Source: Pseudonocardia terrae
GTDB lineage: Bacteria; Actinomycetota; Actinomycetes; Mycobacteriales; Pseudonocardiaceae
Direction: 5' to 3'
DNA: 64,000 nt
Assembly: GCF_021343995.1 (NCBI RefSeq)
Contig: NZ_JAJTTE010000002.1
Span: 62,001 to 126,000 of the forward strand
Shown here: positions 46,671 through 54,710 of the stretch, piece after piece
Position numbering within the stretch: the stretch's first letter is position 1
Layout of the letters: each line of letters starts with the position of its first letter
The notes under the pieces: model-generated
What the model was told of the DNA's origin: nothing
Seen by the model: the letters and a program-made list of their open reading frames with translations, nothing else
The model's database searches: none
Translations under genes and position numbers: made by a program

Positions 46671-48083
46671 ATGCCGCCCCGGCTCACCGCGCTCGACGCG
46701 TCGTTCCTCTACCTGGAGCAGACGACCACGCCGATGCACGTGGGCGGCGTGGCCGTCTTCAAGCGTGCCGGCAAGGGCGGGCTCGACTACGAGAAGCTCG
46801 TCGGGCTCGTGGAGCAGCGCATCTCGCTGGTGCCGCGCTACCGGCAGAAGGTCAGGCACGTCCCGGGCAACCTCGCCCGGCCGGTGTGGGTCGACGACAC
46901 CGAGTTCGACGTCGCCTACCACGTCCGGCGCTCCGCGCTGCCCCGCCCGGGCACGGACGAGCAGCTCTGCGAGCTCGTCGCCCGGCTGATGTCGCGGCCG
47001 CTGGACCACACGCGGCCGCTGTGGGAGATGTACCTGGTCGAGGGCCTGGAGAAGAACCGGGTCGCCGTCGTCACCAAGACCCACCAGGCCATGGTCGACG
47101 GCATCTCGGCGATCGACCTGTCGCAGGTGATCCTGGACGTCTCGCCCGACGCGCGGCCCGGCGTCGAGGAGGTCTGGATGCCGCGGCCCGAGCCGAGCGA
47201 CCTCCGGCTGATCGCCGAGGCCGTGGGCGACGCCGTGGCCCGGCCCGGCGAGATCGTGGACAACGTCCGCGCCGCCACCGGCGACGCCGTCGCGACCGCC
47301 ACCAAGCTCGCGGGGATGGCGGGCAAGCTGCTCACCATGGCCCGGACCGCCTCGCGCCCGGCGCCGGGCACCCCGCTCAACGTGCACATCTCCACCCAGC
47401 GCCGGTTCGCGATCGCGCGGACCGACCTCGAGGCCTACCGGCGGATCCGCGCCGCGCACGGCTGCACGGTGAACGACGCCGTGCTCAGCGTGGTGTCGGG
47501 CGCCCTGCGGAACTGGCTGCTCTCCCGCGGCGAGCCGGTGACGTCGGGGGCGTCCGTCCGCGCGATGGTGCCGATGTCCGTGCGCGGCGAGGCCGACGTG
47601 CCCAGCTCGGCGACGTCGGGCTCGCTCGGCAACCGTGTGTCGTCGTTCCTGGTCGACCTGCCCGTGGGGGAGCCGAGCCCGGTCGTGCGGCTGCACCACG
47701 TCACGCACGCGATGCGCGAGCACACCTCCACCGGGCAGAACGTGGGCGCGGACACCCTCGTCCGCATCGGCGGGTTCGCGCCGCCCACGCTGCACGCGCT
47801 CGGGGCCCGCGCCGCGAGCGGGATCTCCCGACGGATCTTCAACCTCGTCGTGACGAACGTCCCCGGCCCACAGTTCCCCCTCTACGCCGCCGGAGCGCGC
47901 ATGCTGGAGATGTTCCCGGTGGTGCCGCTGGCGAAGGGGCAGGCGCTCGCGATCGGGCTCACCAGTTACGACGGGGGCGTGTACTACGGGTTCAACGGCG
48001 ACCGGGACGGGATGCCGGACGTCGACGTCCTCGCGGGGCTGGTCGACGAGGCGCTGGACGAGTTGCTGGCCGCGAGCCGCTGA
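46671..48083 (+). CDS. Wax ester synthase/diacylglycerol acyltransferase (WS/DGAT)
   Basis: A 470-residue acyltransferase making triacylglycerol or wax esters from acyl-CoA. The active-site motif is THQAMVDG at residues 137-144, so the second His of the canonical HHxxxDG is Gln139. The downstream block NVPGPQFPLYAAGARMLEMFPV near 400 and the N-terminal ALDASFLYLEQTTTPMHVGG are normal. The equivalent of M. tuberculosis tgs3 (Rv3234c) lies in the same neighbourhood. Activity should be tested because of the altered motif. Confidence 0.9.
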   Translation: MPPRLTALDASFLYLEQTTTPMHVGGVAVFKRAGKGGLDYEKLVGLVEQRISLVPRYRQKVRHVPGNLARPVWVDDTEFDVAYHVRRSALPRPGTDEQLCELVARLMSRPLDHTRPLWEMYLVEGLEKNRVAVVTKTHQAMVDGISAIDLSQVILDVSPDARPGVEEVWMPRPEPSDLRLIAEAVGDAVARPGEIVDNVRAATGDAVATATKLAGMAGKLLTMARTASRPAPGTPLNVHISTQRRFAIARTDLEAYRRIRAAHGCTVNDAVLSVVSGALRNWLLSRGEPVTSGASVRAMVPMSVRGEADVPSSATSGSLGNRVSSFLVDLPVGEPSPVVRLHHVTHAMREHTSTGQNVGADTLVRIGGFAPPTLHALGARAASGISRRIFNLVVTNVPGPQFPLYAAGARMLEMFPVVPLAKGQALAIGLTSYDGGVYYGFNGDRDGMPDVDVLAGLVDEALDELLAASR

Positions 48084-48099
48084 GAGCAGGAGAGAGACC

Positions 48100-48612
48100 G
48101 TGCGGATCTACATCCCCGGGACCTGGCCGATGCTGCGGAAGCTGGTCAAGACCGGGCGGTTCGACCCGATCGGGGGGACCGCGTTCGCGCTGACCCCCCG
48201 GTTGCGGGAGGCGTACGTGTCCGGCGACGACGAGGAGCTGGAGTACGCCGCGATGAGCGAGGCGGCGCGGGCGTCGCTGCGCCTGCTCGCCGTCGAGTTC
48301 GGGCTGGGGGAGGACGGGACCCCGGCCCGGAGGGTGGTGGTGGCCGCCGACCTCGACGACGTCACGCTCCGGCCCGACCTCGACGACGGCGCCGTCCGCA
48401 TCTCCGGCGCGGTGCCGATGACCGCGATCGCCGCGGTGCACGTCGACTCCGAGGAGGCCGAGCACGCGGTGCGTGAGGCCGCGGCGGTCGTCGACAAGGC
48501 GGACCTGGGCGACCTCGACGCCGAGTTCCTCGTCGGCGAGGCCGAGGACCACGAGCTCGCGTGGTACTCGCCCGAGGAGATCGCGTTCCTGGTGGACCTC
48601 GGCGACCTGTAG
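48100..48612 (+). CDS. DUF6912-family protein (Rv3231c-like)
   Basis: A 170-residue conserved actinobacterial protein of unknown function: MRIYIPGTWPMLRKL at the start and EDHELAWYSPEEIAFLVDL at the end. GTG start with AGGAGAGAGA before it, 16 bp after the WS/DGAT gene, so the two are likely co-transcribed. Confidence 0.8.
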   Translation: MRIYIPGTWPMLRKLVKTGRFDPIGGTAFALTPRLREAYVSGDDEELEYAAMSEAARASLRLLAVEFGLGEDGTPARRVVVAADLDDVTLRPDLDDGAVRISGAVPMTAIAAVHVDSEEAEHAVREAAAVVDKADLGDLDAEFLVGEAEDHELAWYSPEEIAFLVDLGDL

Positions 48613-48630
48613 GACGGCGACCGCCCGGGC

Positions 48631-48659
48631 GCGCCCGCCACCGCGCAGGCGGCGGGCGC
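48631..48659. terminator. Hairpin between DUF6912 and enoyl-CoA hydratase genes
   Basis: GCGCCCGCC and GGCGGGCGC form a 9-bp stem with an 11-base loop between convergent genes. Confidence 0.65.
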
Positions 48660-48668
48660 TGCCACGGG

Positions 48669-49472
48669 TCAGTCCGCGAACCTCGGGGCCCGCTTCTCGA
48701 AGCCCGCGGCCACGGCCTCCTTCTGGTTCGGGCTGCCGATCAGCGCGCCGATCTCGGTCTGCTCGGCGGCCAGCTGCTCCTCGATCGGCACCCGGCCCGA
48801 GGTCTCCAACAGCCGCTTCGCCGCGCGCACGGCGTGCGGGTTGAACCCGGCGATCTCCCGGGCCAGCTCCAGCGCGGCCGTGCGCGGGTCCGGGTCCACC
48901 CGTGTGGCCAAGCCGATCGCGACGGCCTCCTCGCCGCTGACCTTGCGCCCGGTGAACGTGAGCTCCTTGGCCTTGTCCCTGCCGACGAGCTCGGGCAGCA
49001 CCTGCGTGCCCGTCATGTCCGGGATCAGGCCCCAGCGGACCTCGAACACCGAGAGCACGGCGTCCGGCGCCACGATCCGGATGTCCGCACCGAGCGCGAT
49101 CTGCAGCCCGCCACCCAGCGCGTTCCCGGTCACGGCGGCGATCACCGGCACCGGCAGCGCGGTCCAGACGTGTGCCGCCCGCTGCCCGGTCGCCTTCGCC
49201 GGACCGTCGCCGGGCGGCAGGTCGGCGGTGGCGGAGAGCCGCTGCCCGTCGCGCATCGCCTGGAACGACCCGAAGTCGAGCCCGGCGCAGAAGTCCGGGC
49301 CCTCGCCGGACAGCACGACGGCCCGCAGCCCGGGCTCGGTCCGCAGCCGCTCGCCGGTGGTGACGAGCGCGGCGAACATCGCCGGGTCGAGCGCGTTGCG
49401 CTTCTCGGGCCGGGCCAGCCGGACGTCGGCCACCCCGTCCGTGATCTCGACGGTCACCCGCTGTTCGGTCAA
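48669..49472 (-). CDS. Enoyl-CoA hydratase/crotonase family, catalytic Glu pair present
   Basis: A 267-residue crotonase. The oxyanion-hole region is DFCAGLD near 60 and GNALGGGLQIALGAD near 110, and both glutamates of the classical hydratase site are visible, in VFEVRWGLIPD and in RDKAKELTFTG. It should hydrate or isomerise an enoyl-CoA. The TTG start follows GGGAGGT, which overlaps the stop of the upstream crotonase; spacing is 3 bp, so the pair is one operon. Confidence 0.9.
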   Translation of the reverse strand: MTEQRVTVEITDGVADVRLARPEKRNALDPAMFAALVTTGERLRTEPGLRAVVLSGEGPDFCAGLDFGSFQAMRDGQRLSATADLPPGDGPAKATGQRAAHVWTALPVPVIAAVTGNALGGGLQIALGADIRIVAPDAVLSVFEVRWGLIPDMTGTQVLPELVGRDKAKELTFTGRKVSGEEAVAIGLATRVDPDPRTAALELAREIAGFNPHAVRAAKRLLETSGRVPIEEQLAAEQTEIGALIGSPNQKEAVAAGFEKRAPRFAD

Positions 49473-49475
49473 GTC

Positions 49476-50243
49476 CTACCTCCCTGTGAACCGGGCCGGC
49501 CGCCGCTCCAGGAACGACGCGACCCCCTCGGCATGGTCCTCCGACGCGAAGCACTCGGCGAGTGCCTCCCGCGTCGCGGCGACGTGCTCGGCCATCCCGA
49601 TCCCGGCGCCGTCGAGCACGAGCTTCTTGGTCCGCGCCAGCGCGAAGGGCGACGCCGTCGCGATCTTCACGGCCAGCGCCCGCGCGGCCTCCGGCAGCTC
49701 CTCGGGCGCGTGCGACGACACCGCGAAGCCCAGCGCCACGGCCTCGTCCGCGCCGAGGTCGTCGCCGGTGTAGAGCAGCCGCAGCGCCGCGGGCGTGCCG
49801 ATCTGGCGCGGCAGCAACCACGACCCGGCGCCGGTGTCCGAGACGAGCCCGCGGTGCACGAAGTTCCACCGGAACCGCGCCCGGCTCGAGACGAGCCGCA
49901 GGTCGGCCTGCGTGGCGAACTCCGCGCCCATCCCGACGGCCATCCCGTCGACCGCGCAGAGCACCGGCTTCGGGCACTCCATCAGGGCCGGGATCTCGCG
50001 CGAGCGGACCGCGCCGCGCTCGTCGGGCGAGCGACCTGCCAGGTCGGCCAGGTCGATCCCGGCGCAGAAGCTGCCCGGCACACCTGTGACGAGCAACACC
50101 GCGACCTCGGGATCGTGCCCGGCCTCGTCGATGCGGGCCGTGAACTCCTCCAGCATGGCGTACGTCATGGCCCCGCGTTTCGCGGGCCGGTCGATGGTCA
50201 GTGTGGCGACTCGCTCCGCCACCTCGTACCGGATCTCCTGCAT
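49476..50243 (-). CDS. Crotonase-family protein lacking classical catalytic glutamates
   Basis: A 255-residue crotonase fold enzyme, first gene of the minus-strand pair. Oxyanion motifs SFCAGIDLAD and GMAVGMGAEFATQADLRL are good, but the two hydratase glutamates are replaced (FRWNFVHRGL and PAALRLLYTG). It is therefore probably an isomerase, hydrolase or other crotonase rather than a hydratase. It is divergent from the acyl-CoA dehydrogenase gene; the operator at 50283 lies between. Confidence 0.88.
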   Translation of the reverse strand: MQEIRYEVAERVATLTIDRPAKRGAMTYAMLEEFTARIDEAGHDPEVAVLLVTGVPGSFCAGIDLADLAGRSPDERGAVRSREIPALMECPKPVLCAVDGMAVGMGAEFATQADLRLVSSRARFRWNFVHRGLVSDTGAGSWLLPRQIGTPAALRLLYTGDDLGADEAVALGFAVSSHAPEELPEAARALAVKIATASPFALARTKKLVLDGAGIGMAEHVAATREALAECFASEDHAEGVASFLERRPARFTGR

Positions 50244-50282
50244 CCGACCCCTTCCCTCGGCGCCCGTGCCGATGCAATCCTA

Positions 50283-50300
50283 GCTGAACGATCGTTAAGG
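50283..50300. promoter_or_regulatory. TetR-type operator between crotonase and acyl-CoA dehydrogenase genes
   Basis: GCTGAACGATCGTTAAGG contains the perfect 10-bp palindrome AACGATCGTT. Its first 14 bases are identical to the operator at 56279. It overlaps the ribosome site (AAGGAGGG) of the acyl-CoA dehydrogenase gene. The TetR gene at 52575 is the likely binder. Confidence 0.65.
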
Positions 50301-50307
50301 AGGGCCC

Positions 50308-51564
50308 GTGGATTTCGCACTGCCGGTGGAGCTGACCCAGAAGCTCGACGAGCTCGACGCGTTCATCGAGCGGGAGATCGTCCCGCTGCAGGCGCAGGAC
50401 GACAACGAGCGGTTCTTCGACCACCGCCGGGAGTGGGCGCGTACCGACTTCGAGGCCGGCGGCACCCCGCGGCGGGAGTGGGAGGAGCTGCTGCGCGAGA
50501 TGCGCCGGCGCGCCGACGCCGCCGGCTGGTTGCGCTACGCCTTGCCCAAGGAGGTGGGCGGGCAGGACGGCAGCAACTTCGACATGGCCGTGATCCGCGA
50601 GCACCTGGCACGCAAGGGTCTCGGGCTGCACAACGACCTGCAGAACGAGTCGAGCGTGGTGGGGAACTTCCCGTTCGCGCACATGCTGCTGGCCTTCGCC
50701 ACCCCCGAGCAGCTCGACGAGTACATGGAGCCGATGCTCACCGGGCAGGCCCGGATCGGGTTCGGGCTCACCGAGCCCGACCACGGCAGCGACGCGACCT
50801 GGATGGAGACCCGGGCGGTCCGCGACGGGGACGACTGGATCATCAACGGCGCCAAGCGGTGGAACTCCGGGATGCACTCGGCCACCCACGACGTGGTGTT
50901 CGCCCGCACCAGCGGCAACGACGGGGACGCCCGCGGCATCACCGCGTTCTTCGTGCCCACGGCCAGCCCGGGGTTCTCGGTGGACTTCCACTGGTGGACG
51001 CTGAACATGCCCACCGACCACGCCGAGGTCACCATCACCGACGTCCGGGTACCGAACTCGGCGATCTTCGGCGAGGAGGGCATGGGCCTGGCGGTCGCGC
51101 AGACCTTCGTGCACGAGAACCGGATCCGTCAGGCCGCCTCCGGGGTCGGGGCCGGGCAGTTCTGCATCGACCGGGCCGTGGCCTACGCCCGCGAGCGGGT
51201 CACCTTCGGGGCGCCGCTGGCCACCCGCCAGGCCATCCAGTGGCCGCTGGTGGAGCTGCAGACCGAGGCCGAGATGCTGCGCGGGCTGGTCCGCAAGACC
51301 GCCTGGGAGCTCGACCGGGTGCCGCACATGGAGATCAGCGACAAGGTCTCGATGTGCAACTACCGGGCCAACCGCTTCGTGTGCGAGGCCGCCGACCGGG
51401 CCATGCAGGTGCACGGCGGGCTGGGCTACTCCCGGCACACCCCGTTCGAGCACATCTACCGCCACCACCGCCGCTACCGGATCACCGAGGGCGCCGAGGA
51501 GATCCAGATGCGCAAGGTCGCCGGCTACCTCTTCGGCTTCGCCGGGCCCAACAAGGTGCGCTGA
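50308..51564 (+). CDS. Acyl-CoA dehydrogenase, ACAD10/11-like
   Basis: A 418-residue flavoprotein oxidising an acyl-CoA to the enoyl-CoA. The FAD/substrate blocks FGLTEPDHGSDATWM near 153, VHENRIRQAASGVGAG near 270 and MQVHGGLGYSRHTPFEHIYRHHRRYRITEGAEEI near the end (split over the fold) fit the ACAD10/11-like branch; the catalytic Glu is in TEGAEEI. GTG start with AAGGAGGG before it. It overlaps the cyclase gene by one base (TGATG). Confidence 0.92.
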   Translation: MDFALPVELTQKLDELDAFIEREIVPLQAQDDNERFFDHRREWARTDFEAGGTPRREWEELLREMRRRADAAGWLRYALPKEVGGQDGSNFDMAVIREHLARKGLGLHNDLQNESSVVGNFPFAHMLLAFATPEQLDEYMEPMLTGQARIGFGLTEPDHGSDATWMETRAVRDGDDWIINGAKRWNSGMHSATHDVVFARTSGNDGDARGITAFFVPTASPGFSVDFHWWTLNMPTDHAEVTITDVRVPNSAIFGEEGMGLAVAQTFVHENRIRQAASGVGAGQFCIDRAVAYARERVTFGAPLATRQAIQWPLVELQTEAEMLRGLVRKTAWELDRVPHMEISDKVSMCNYRANRFVCEAADRAMQVHGGLGYSRHTPFEHIYRHHRRYRITEGAEEIQMRKVAGYLFGFAGPNKVR

Positions 51565-52487
51565 TGCACGACTTCAGGGAGCTCGGCAAACGGCTGTCGA
51601 ACTGGGGGAGGTGGGACCGCGACGGCGTCCGCGACCAGCGCGGCACCACCAACCTCCTCACGCCCGAGCGGGTCGCCGCGGCGGCCGGGCTCGTGCGCGA
51701 GGGGAAGATCTTCGACCTCGGCATCCCGTTCGGGCGCGGCGGCCCGCAGCCGGGCGGCGGCCGGATCAACCCGATGATCCTCGTGTCGGAGACCGGCGCG
51801 GACCAGGACTACCCGGGTGCCTTCCACTACGCCGACGACTATGTGTTCATGCCGTTGCAGAGCGCCTCGCAGTGGGACGGGCTCGCCCACGTCTTCTACG
51901 ACGACCAGCTCTACAACGGGTTCCCCGCCTCGTCGGTGAGCCCGCACGGCACCACCGCCAACTCGATCGAGCACCAGGCCAAGGGGATCGCGGGCCGCGG
52001 TGTGCTGGTCGACGTCGCCCGGCACCGCGGCGTGGAGTGGCTCGAGGCGGGCGAGGTGATCACCCCGACCGAGCTCGAGGCGGCGATGGCCGCCCAGGGC
52101 GTGGCGCTGCAGGGCGGGGACATCCTGCTCGTGCGCACCGGCTGGCGGCGCAAGTTCCTGGTGGAGTCCGACGCCGCCGCGTTCATGGCAGGCGAGCCCG
52201 GGCTCGGCCTGGACTGCTGCGAGTGGCTGCACGAGCACGAGGTCGCCGCGGTCTGCTCGGACAACTGGGCGATCGAGGTGCTCCCGGGCGAGCTGCCCGG
52301 CGAGCAGCTGCCGGTGCACATGGTGCTGATCCGCGACATGGGGATGACCCTCGGCGAGATCCTGGACTTCGAGGAGCTCTCCGCGGACTGCGCCGACGAC
52401 GGCCGGTACGACTTCTTCCTCACCGCGCCGCCGATCAAGTTCCGGCGGGCCCTCGGCTCGCCGATCAACCCGCTGGCGATCAAGTGA
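51564..52487 (+). CDS. Cyclase-family (kynurenine formamidase-like) hydrolase
   Basis: A 307-residue protein of the PF04199 cyclase family, metal-dependent hydrolases opening or closing amide and lactone bonds. The metal-binding region reads SQWDGLAHVFYDD near residues 93-105, where the usual HxGTHxD is changed to QWDGLAH. Other blocks are VDVARHRGVEWL, LVRTGWRRKF and CSDNWAIEVLPG. Substrate unknown, perhaps an acyl-lactone in this cluster. Confidence 0.85.
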   Translation: MHDFRELGKRLSNWGRWDRDGVRDQRGTTNLLTPERVAAAAGLVREGKIFDLGIPFGRGGPQPGGGRINPMILVSETGADQDYPGAFHYADDYVFMPLQSASQWDGLAHVFYDDQLYNGFPASSVSPHGTTANSIEHQAKGIAGRGVLVDVARHRGVEWLEAGEVITPTELEAAMAAQGVALQGGDILLVRTGWRRKFLVESDAAAFMAGEPGLGLDCCEWLHEHEVAAVCSDNWAIEVLPGELPGEQLPVHMVLIRDMGMTLGEILDFEELSADCADDGRYDFFLTAPPIKFRRALGSPINPLAIK

Positions 52488-52574
52488 ACCGCGCGGACCC
52501 GCGGCCGTACGGCCCGGTAGCCTTCCCGGAACCGTCCGGAGCCCCGGACGGACCGGTGACCTGGGGAGGGATCG

Positions 52575-53216
52575 ATGGCGCGAGCACACCAGCCCGCCAC
52601 GCGGCCCCCGAACGCGACGCCGGGCGACGCGGCGATCCTCGAGGCGTCGATCGCGACCATGGCCGAGCACGGCTACCACGGGACGTCGGTGCGGGACATC
52701 GCGCTACGGGCCGGGCTGAGCCCCGCCGCGCTGTACCACCACTTCCCGTCGAAGCAGGCCGTGCTCGCGATGATCATGGAGCGGGGGATCGAGGCGCTGC
52801 TGGCCCGGACCCGCGAGGCGCTGGAGCGCGCGGGCGACGACCCGGCCGACCAGCTCCGCGCGCTGGTCGAGGTGCAGGTGCTGTTCCACCTCGAGGACCA
52901 GCGCGGCACCCTGCTCGGCACGAGCGAGCTGCGGGCGCTGGAGGAGCCGGTACGCACCCCGCACCTGGCCAAGCGGCACGCGCAGCAGCGGATGTTCGAC
53001 GAGGTGGTGGCCCGGGGCGTCGAGGCCGGGGTCTTCCGCACCCCGCTGCCGAACGAGGCGTCCCGGGCGATCGTCGTGATGTGCACGGGCGTCGCGAGCT
53101 GGTTCTCGCCGGCGGGGCCCGCCTCGCGGGAGGAGATGGTGCACCGCTACCAGCGCCTGGCGCTGGACATGGTCGACGCCGTGGACCCCGGGCCCTGGGA
53201 GGCCCCCACCGCCTGA
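52575..53216 (+). CDS. TetR-family regulator of the catabolic cluster
   Basis: A 213-residue repressor-type protein. The N-terminal helix-turn-helix is at about residues 25-65 (GYHGTSVRDIALRAGLSPAALYHHFPSK). The C-terminal ligand domain resembles those that bind acyl-CoA or aromatic effectors. It lies inside the cluster, and two similar palindromes at 50283 and 56279 are its probable operators. ATG 52575 follows GGGGAGGG. Confidence 0.9.
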   Translation: MARAHQPATRPPNATPGDAAILEASIATMAEHGYHGTSVRDIALRAGLSPAALYHHFPSKQAVLAMIMERGIEALLARTREALERAGDDPADQLRALVEVQVLFHLEDQRGTLLGTSELRALEEPVRTPHLAKRHAQQRMFDEVVARGVEAGVFRTPLPNEASRAIVVMCTGVASWFSPAGPASREEMVHRYQRLALDMVDAVDPGPWEAPTA

Positions 53217-53232
53217 CGGGCGGGGGTGCGGC

Positions 53233-54630
53233 ATGACCGCCGCCGCGGAGACCCGCAGGCCCACCGGCGACCCCGCCGACCCGGCCGTGCTCGCGGAGCT
53301 GCTCGCCGTCCGGCTCACCGAGGTCCTCGGCGAGCCGGTCGAGGTCGTCGGGCTGCACCGGCTGACCGGCGGCGCGAGCCGCGAGACCTGGTCGTTCACC
53401 GCCCGGGCCGGTGCGGCCGCGCACCGGCTGGTGCTGCGGCGCGACCCGCCCGGCCCCGGCCGCCCGGACGGCATGGCGATGGAGGCGCGGGCGATCGCGG
53501 CCGCGGAGCGGGCCGGGGTGCCGGTGCCGCCGCTGGTCGACCACGGCACGGACCCCGCCGTCGTCGGGGCGCCGTACCTGGTCACCCGGCACGTCGACGG
53601 GGAGACCCTCGCGCGGCGGCTGCTGCGCGATCCCGAGTACGCGCAGGTCCGCGGCACCCTGGCCGCGGAGCTGGGCCGGGCGGTGGCCAGGGTGCACGCG
53701 ATCCCGGCGGCCGAGGTGCCGGGGCTGGAGCGCCGCGACCCCCTCGAGCACCTGCGGGAGACCTACGACGAGCTGTGTGAGCCGCTGCCCTCGATCGAGA
53801 TCGCGTTGCACTGGCTGGCGAAGCACCGCCCGGTCGACGTGCCCGAGACGGTCGTGCACGGCGACTTCCGCAACGGCAACATGATCGTCGCGACGGACGG
53901 GCTCAAGGCCGTCCTGGACTGGGAGGCCGTGCACCGCGGCGACCCCCGCGAGGACCTGGGCTGGCTGTGCGTGAAGTGCTGGCGGTTCGGCGCCGCGCCG
54001 ACGGTGGGCGGGTTCGGCCCGCTCGACCAGCTGCTCGACGGGTACGCCGAGGTCGCGGGCCACCGGCCCGACCCGGACGCGGTGCGCTGGTGGCAGGTCT
54101 ACGGCACCGCGCGCTGGGCCGTGGGTTGCCGCGGCATGGCCGAGCGGCACCTCTCCGGCGCCGTCCCGTCGGTGGAGCTGGCCGCGATCGGACGGCGGGT
54201 GTGCGAGCAGGAGCACGACCTGTTCCTGGCGCTCGGGCACTCCCCCGGCGAGCTGCCCGACCTCCCGGCGGCCCCGCCGTCGGACCTGCACGGCAGGCCC
54301 ACCAGCGGTGAGCTGCTCGACGCCGTCGCGCTCTACCTGCGCGAGGACGTCATGCCCGGCACGCAGGGCCGGCTGAGCTTCAACGCCCGGGTCGCGGCCA
54401 ACGTCGTCGACACCGTCGCGCGGGAGCTCGCGCTCGGGCCGGAGCAGGAGCGCCGGCACCGCGAGCGGCTGGCCCGCTTCGGCCGGGCCGACCAGGCCGA
54501 CCTCGCCGCCGCGATCCGCGCCGGCGTCGTCGACCCGGAGGACCCGGCGCTGCTCGCGGCGGTCCGGGCAGCGATCACCGACCGGCTCCGGGTGGCCAAC
54601 CCGAAGTACCTGTCCCACCCCGGCGAGTGA
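53233..54630 (+). CDS. APH-type acyl-CoA kinase fused to DUF6285 (LvaA-LvaB-like)
   Basis: A 465-residue fusion. Residues 1-345 are an aminoglycoside-phosphotransferase-fold kinase: VVHGDFRNGN has His209, Asp211 and Asn216, and LDWEAVHRGDPREDL supplies the metal-binding Asp. Residues about 352-460 match DUF6285 (GELLDAVALYLREDVM then RVAANVVDTVARELALG). Related kinases phosphorylate 4-hydroxyacyl-CoAs (LvaA, ACAD10/11). In P. putida, LvaA works with a small partner, LvaB; the DUF6285 tail may be that partner fused on, which is inference. Confidence 0.85.
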   Translation: MTAAAETRRPTGDPADPAVLAELLAVRLTEVLGEPVEVVGLHRLTGGASRETWSFTARAGAAAHRLVLRRDPPGPGRPDGMAMEARAIAAAERAGVPVPPLVDHGTDPAVVGAPYLVTRHVDGETLARRLLRDPEYAQVRGTLAAELGRAVARVHAIPAAEVPGLERRDPLEHLRETYDELCEPLPSIEIALHWLAKHRPVDVPETVVHGDFRNGNMIVATDGLKAVLDWEAVHRGDPREDLGWLCVKCWRFGAAPTVGGFGPLDQLLDGYAEVAGHRPDPDAVRWWQVYGTARWAVGCRGMAERHLSGAVPSVELAAIGRRVCEQEHDLFLALGHSPGELPDLPAAPPSDLHGRPTSGELLDAVALYLREDVMPGTQGRLSFNARVAANVVDTVARELALGPEQERRHRERLARFGRADQADLAAAIRAGVVDPEDPALLAAVRAAITDRLRVANPKYLSHPGE

Positions 54631-54638
54631 CCCGACGG

Positions 54639-54691
54639 GTTCCGACCCTGCAGTTCCGACCCTGCAGTTCTGACCCGTGCAGTTCCCACCC
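54639..54691. repeat. Tandem 14-15 bp repeats before the CoA ligase gene
   Basis: GTTCCGACCCTGCA occurs twice in perfect tandem, then GTTCTGACCCGTGCA and a partial GTTCCCACCC. They fill most of the 80-bp gap after the kinase gene, ahead of a GAAGGAGC ribosome site. Role unknown. Confidence 0.8.
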
Positions 54692-54710
54692 CCCGTGCGA
54701 AGGAGCACGA

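Noticed and set aside
53233..54630. Antibiotic (aminoglycoside) resistance gene
   Set aside because: The APH fold is shared by acyl-CoA kinases; the DUF6285 tail and the beta-oxidation neighbours point to catabolism.
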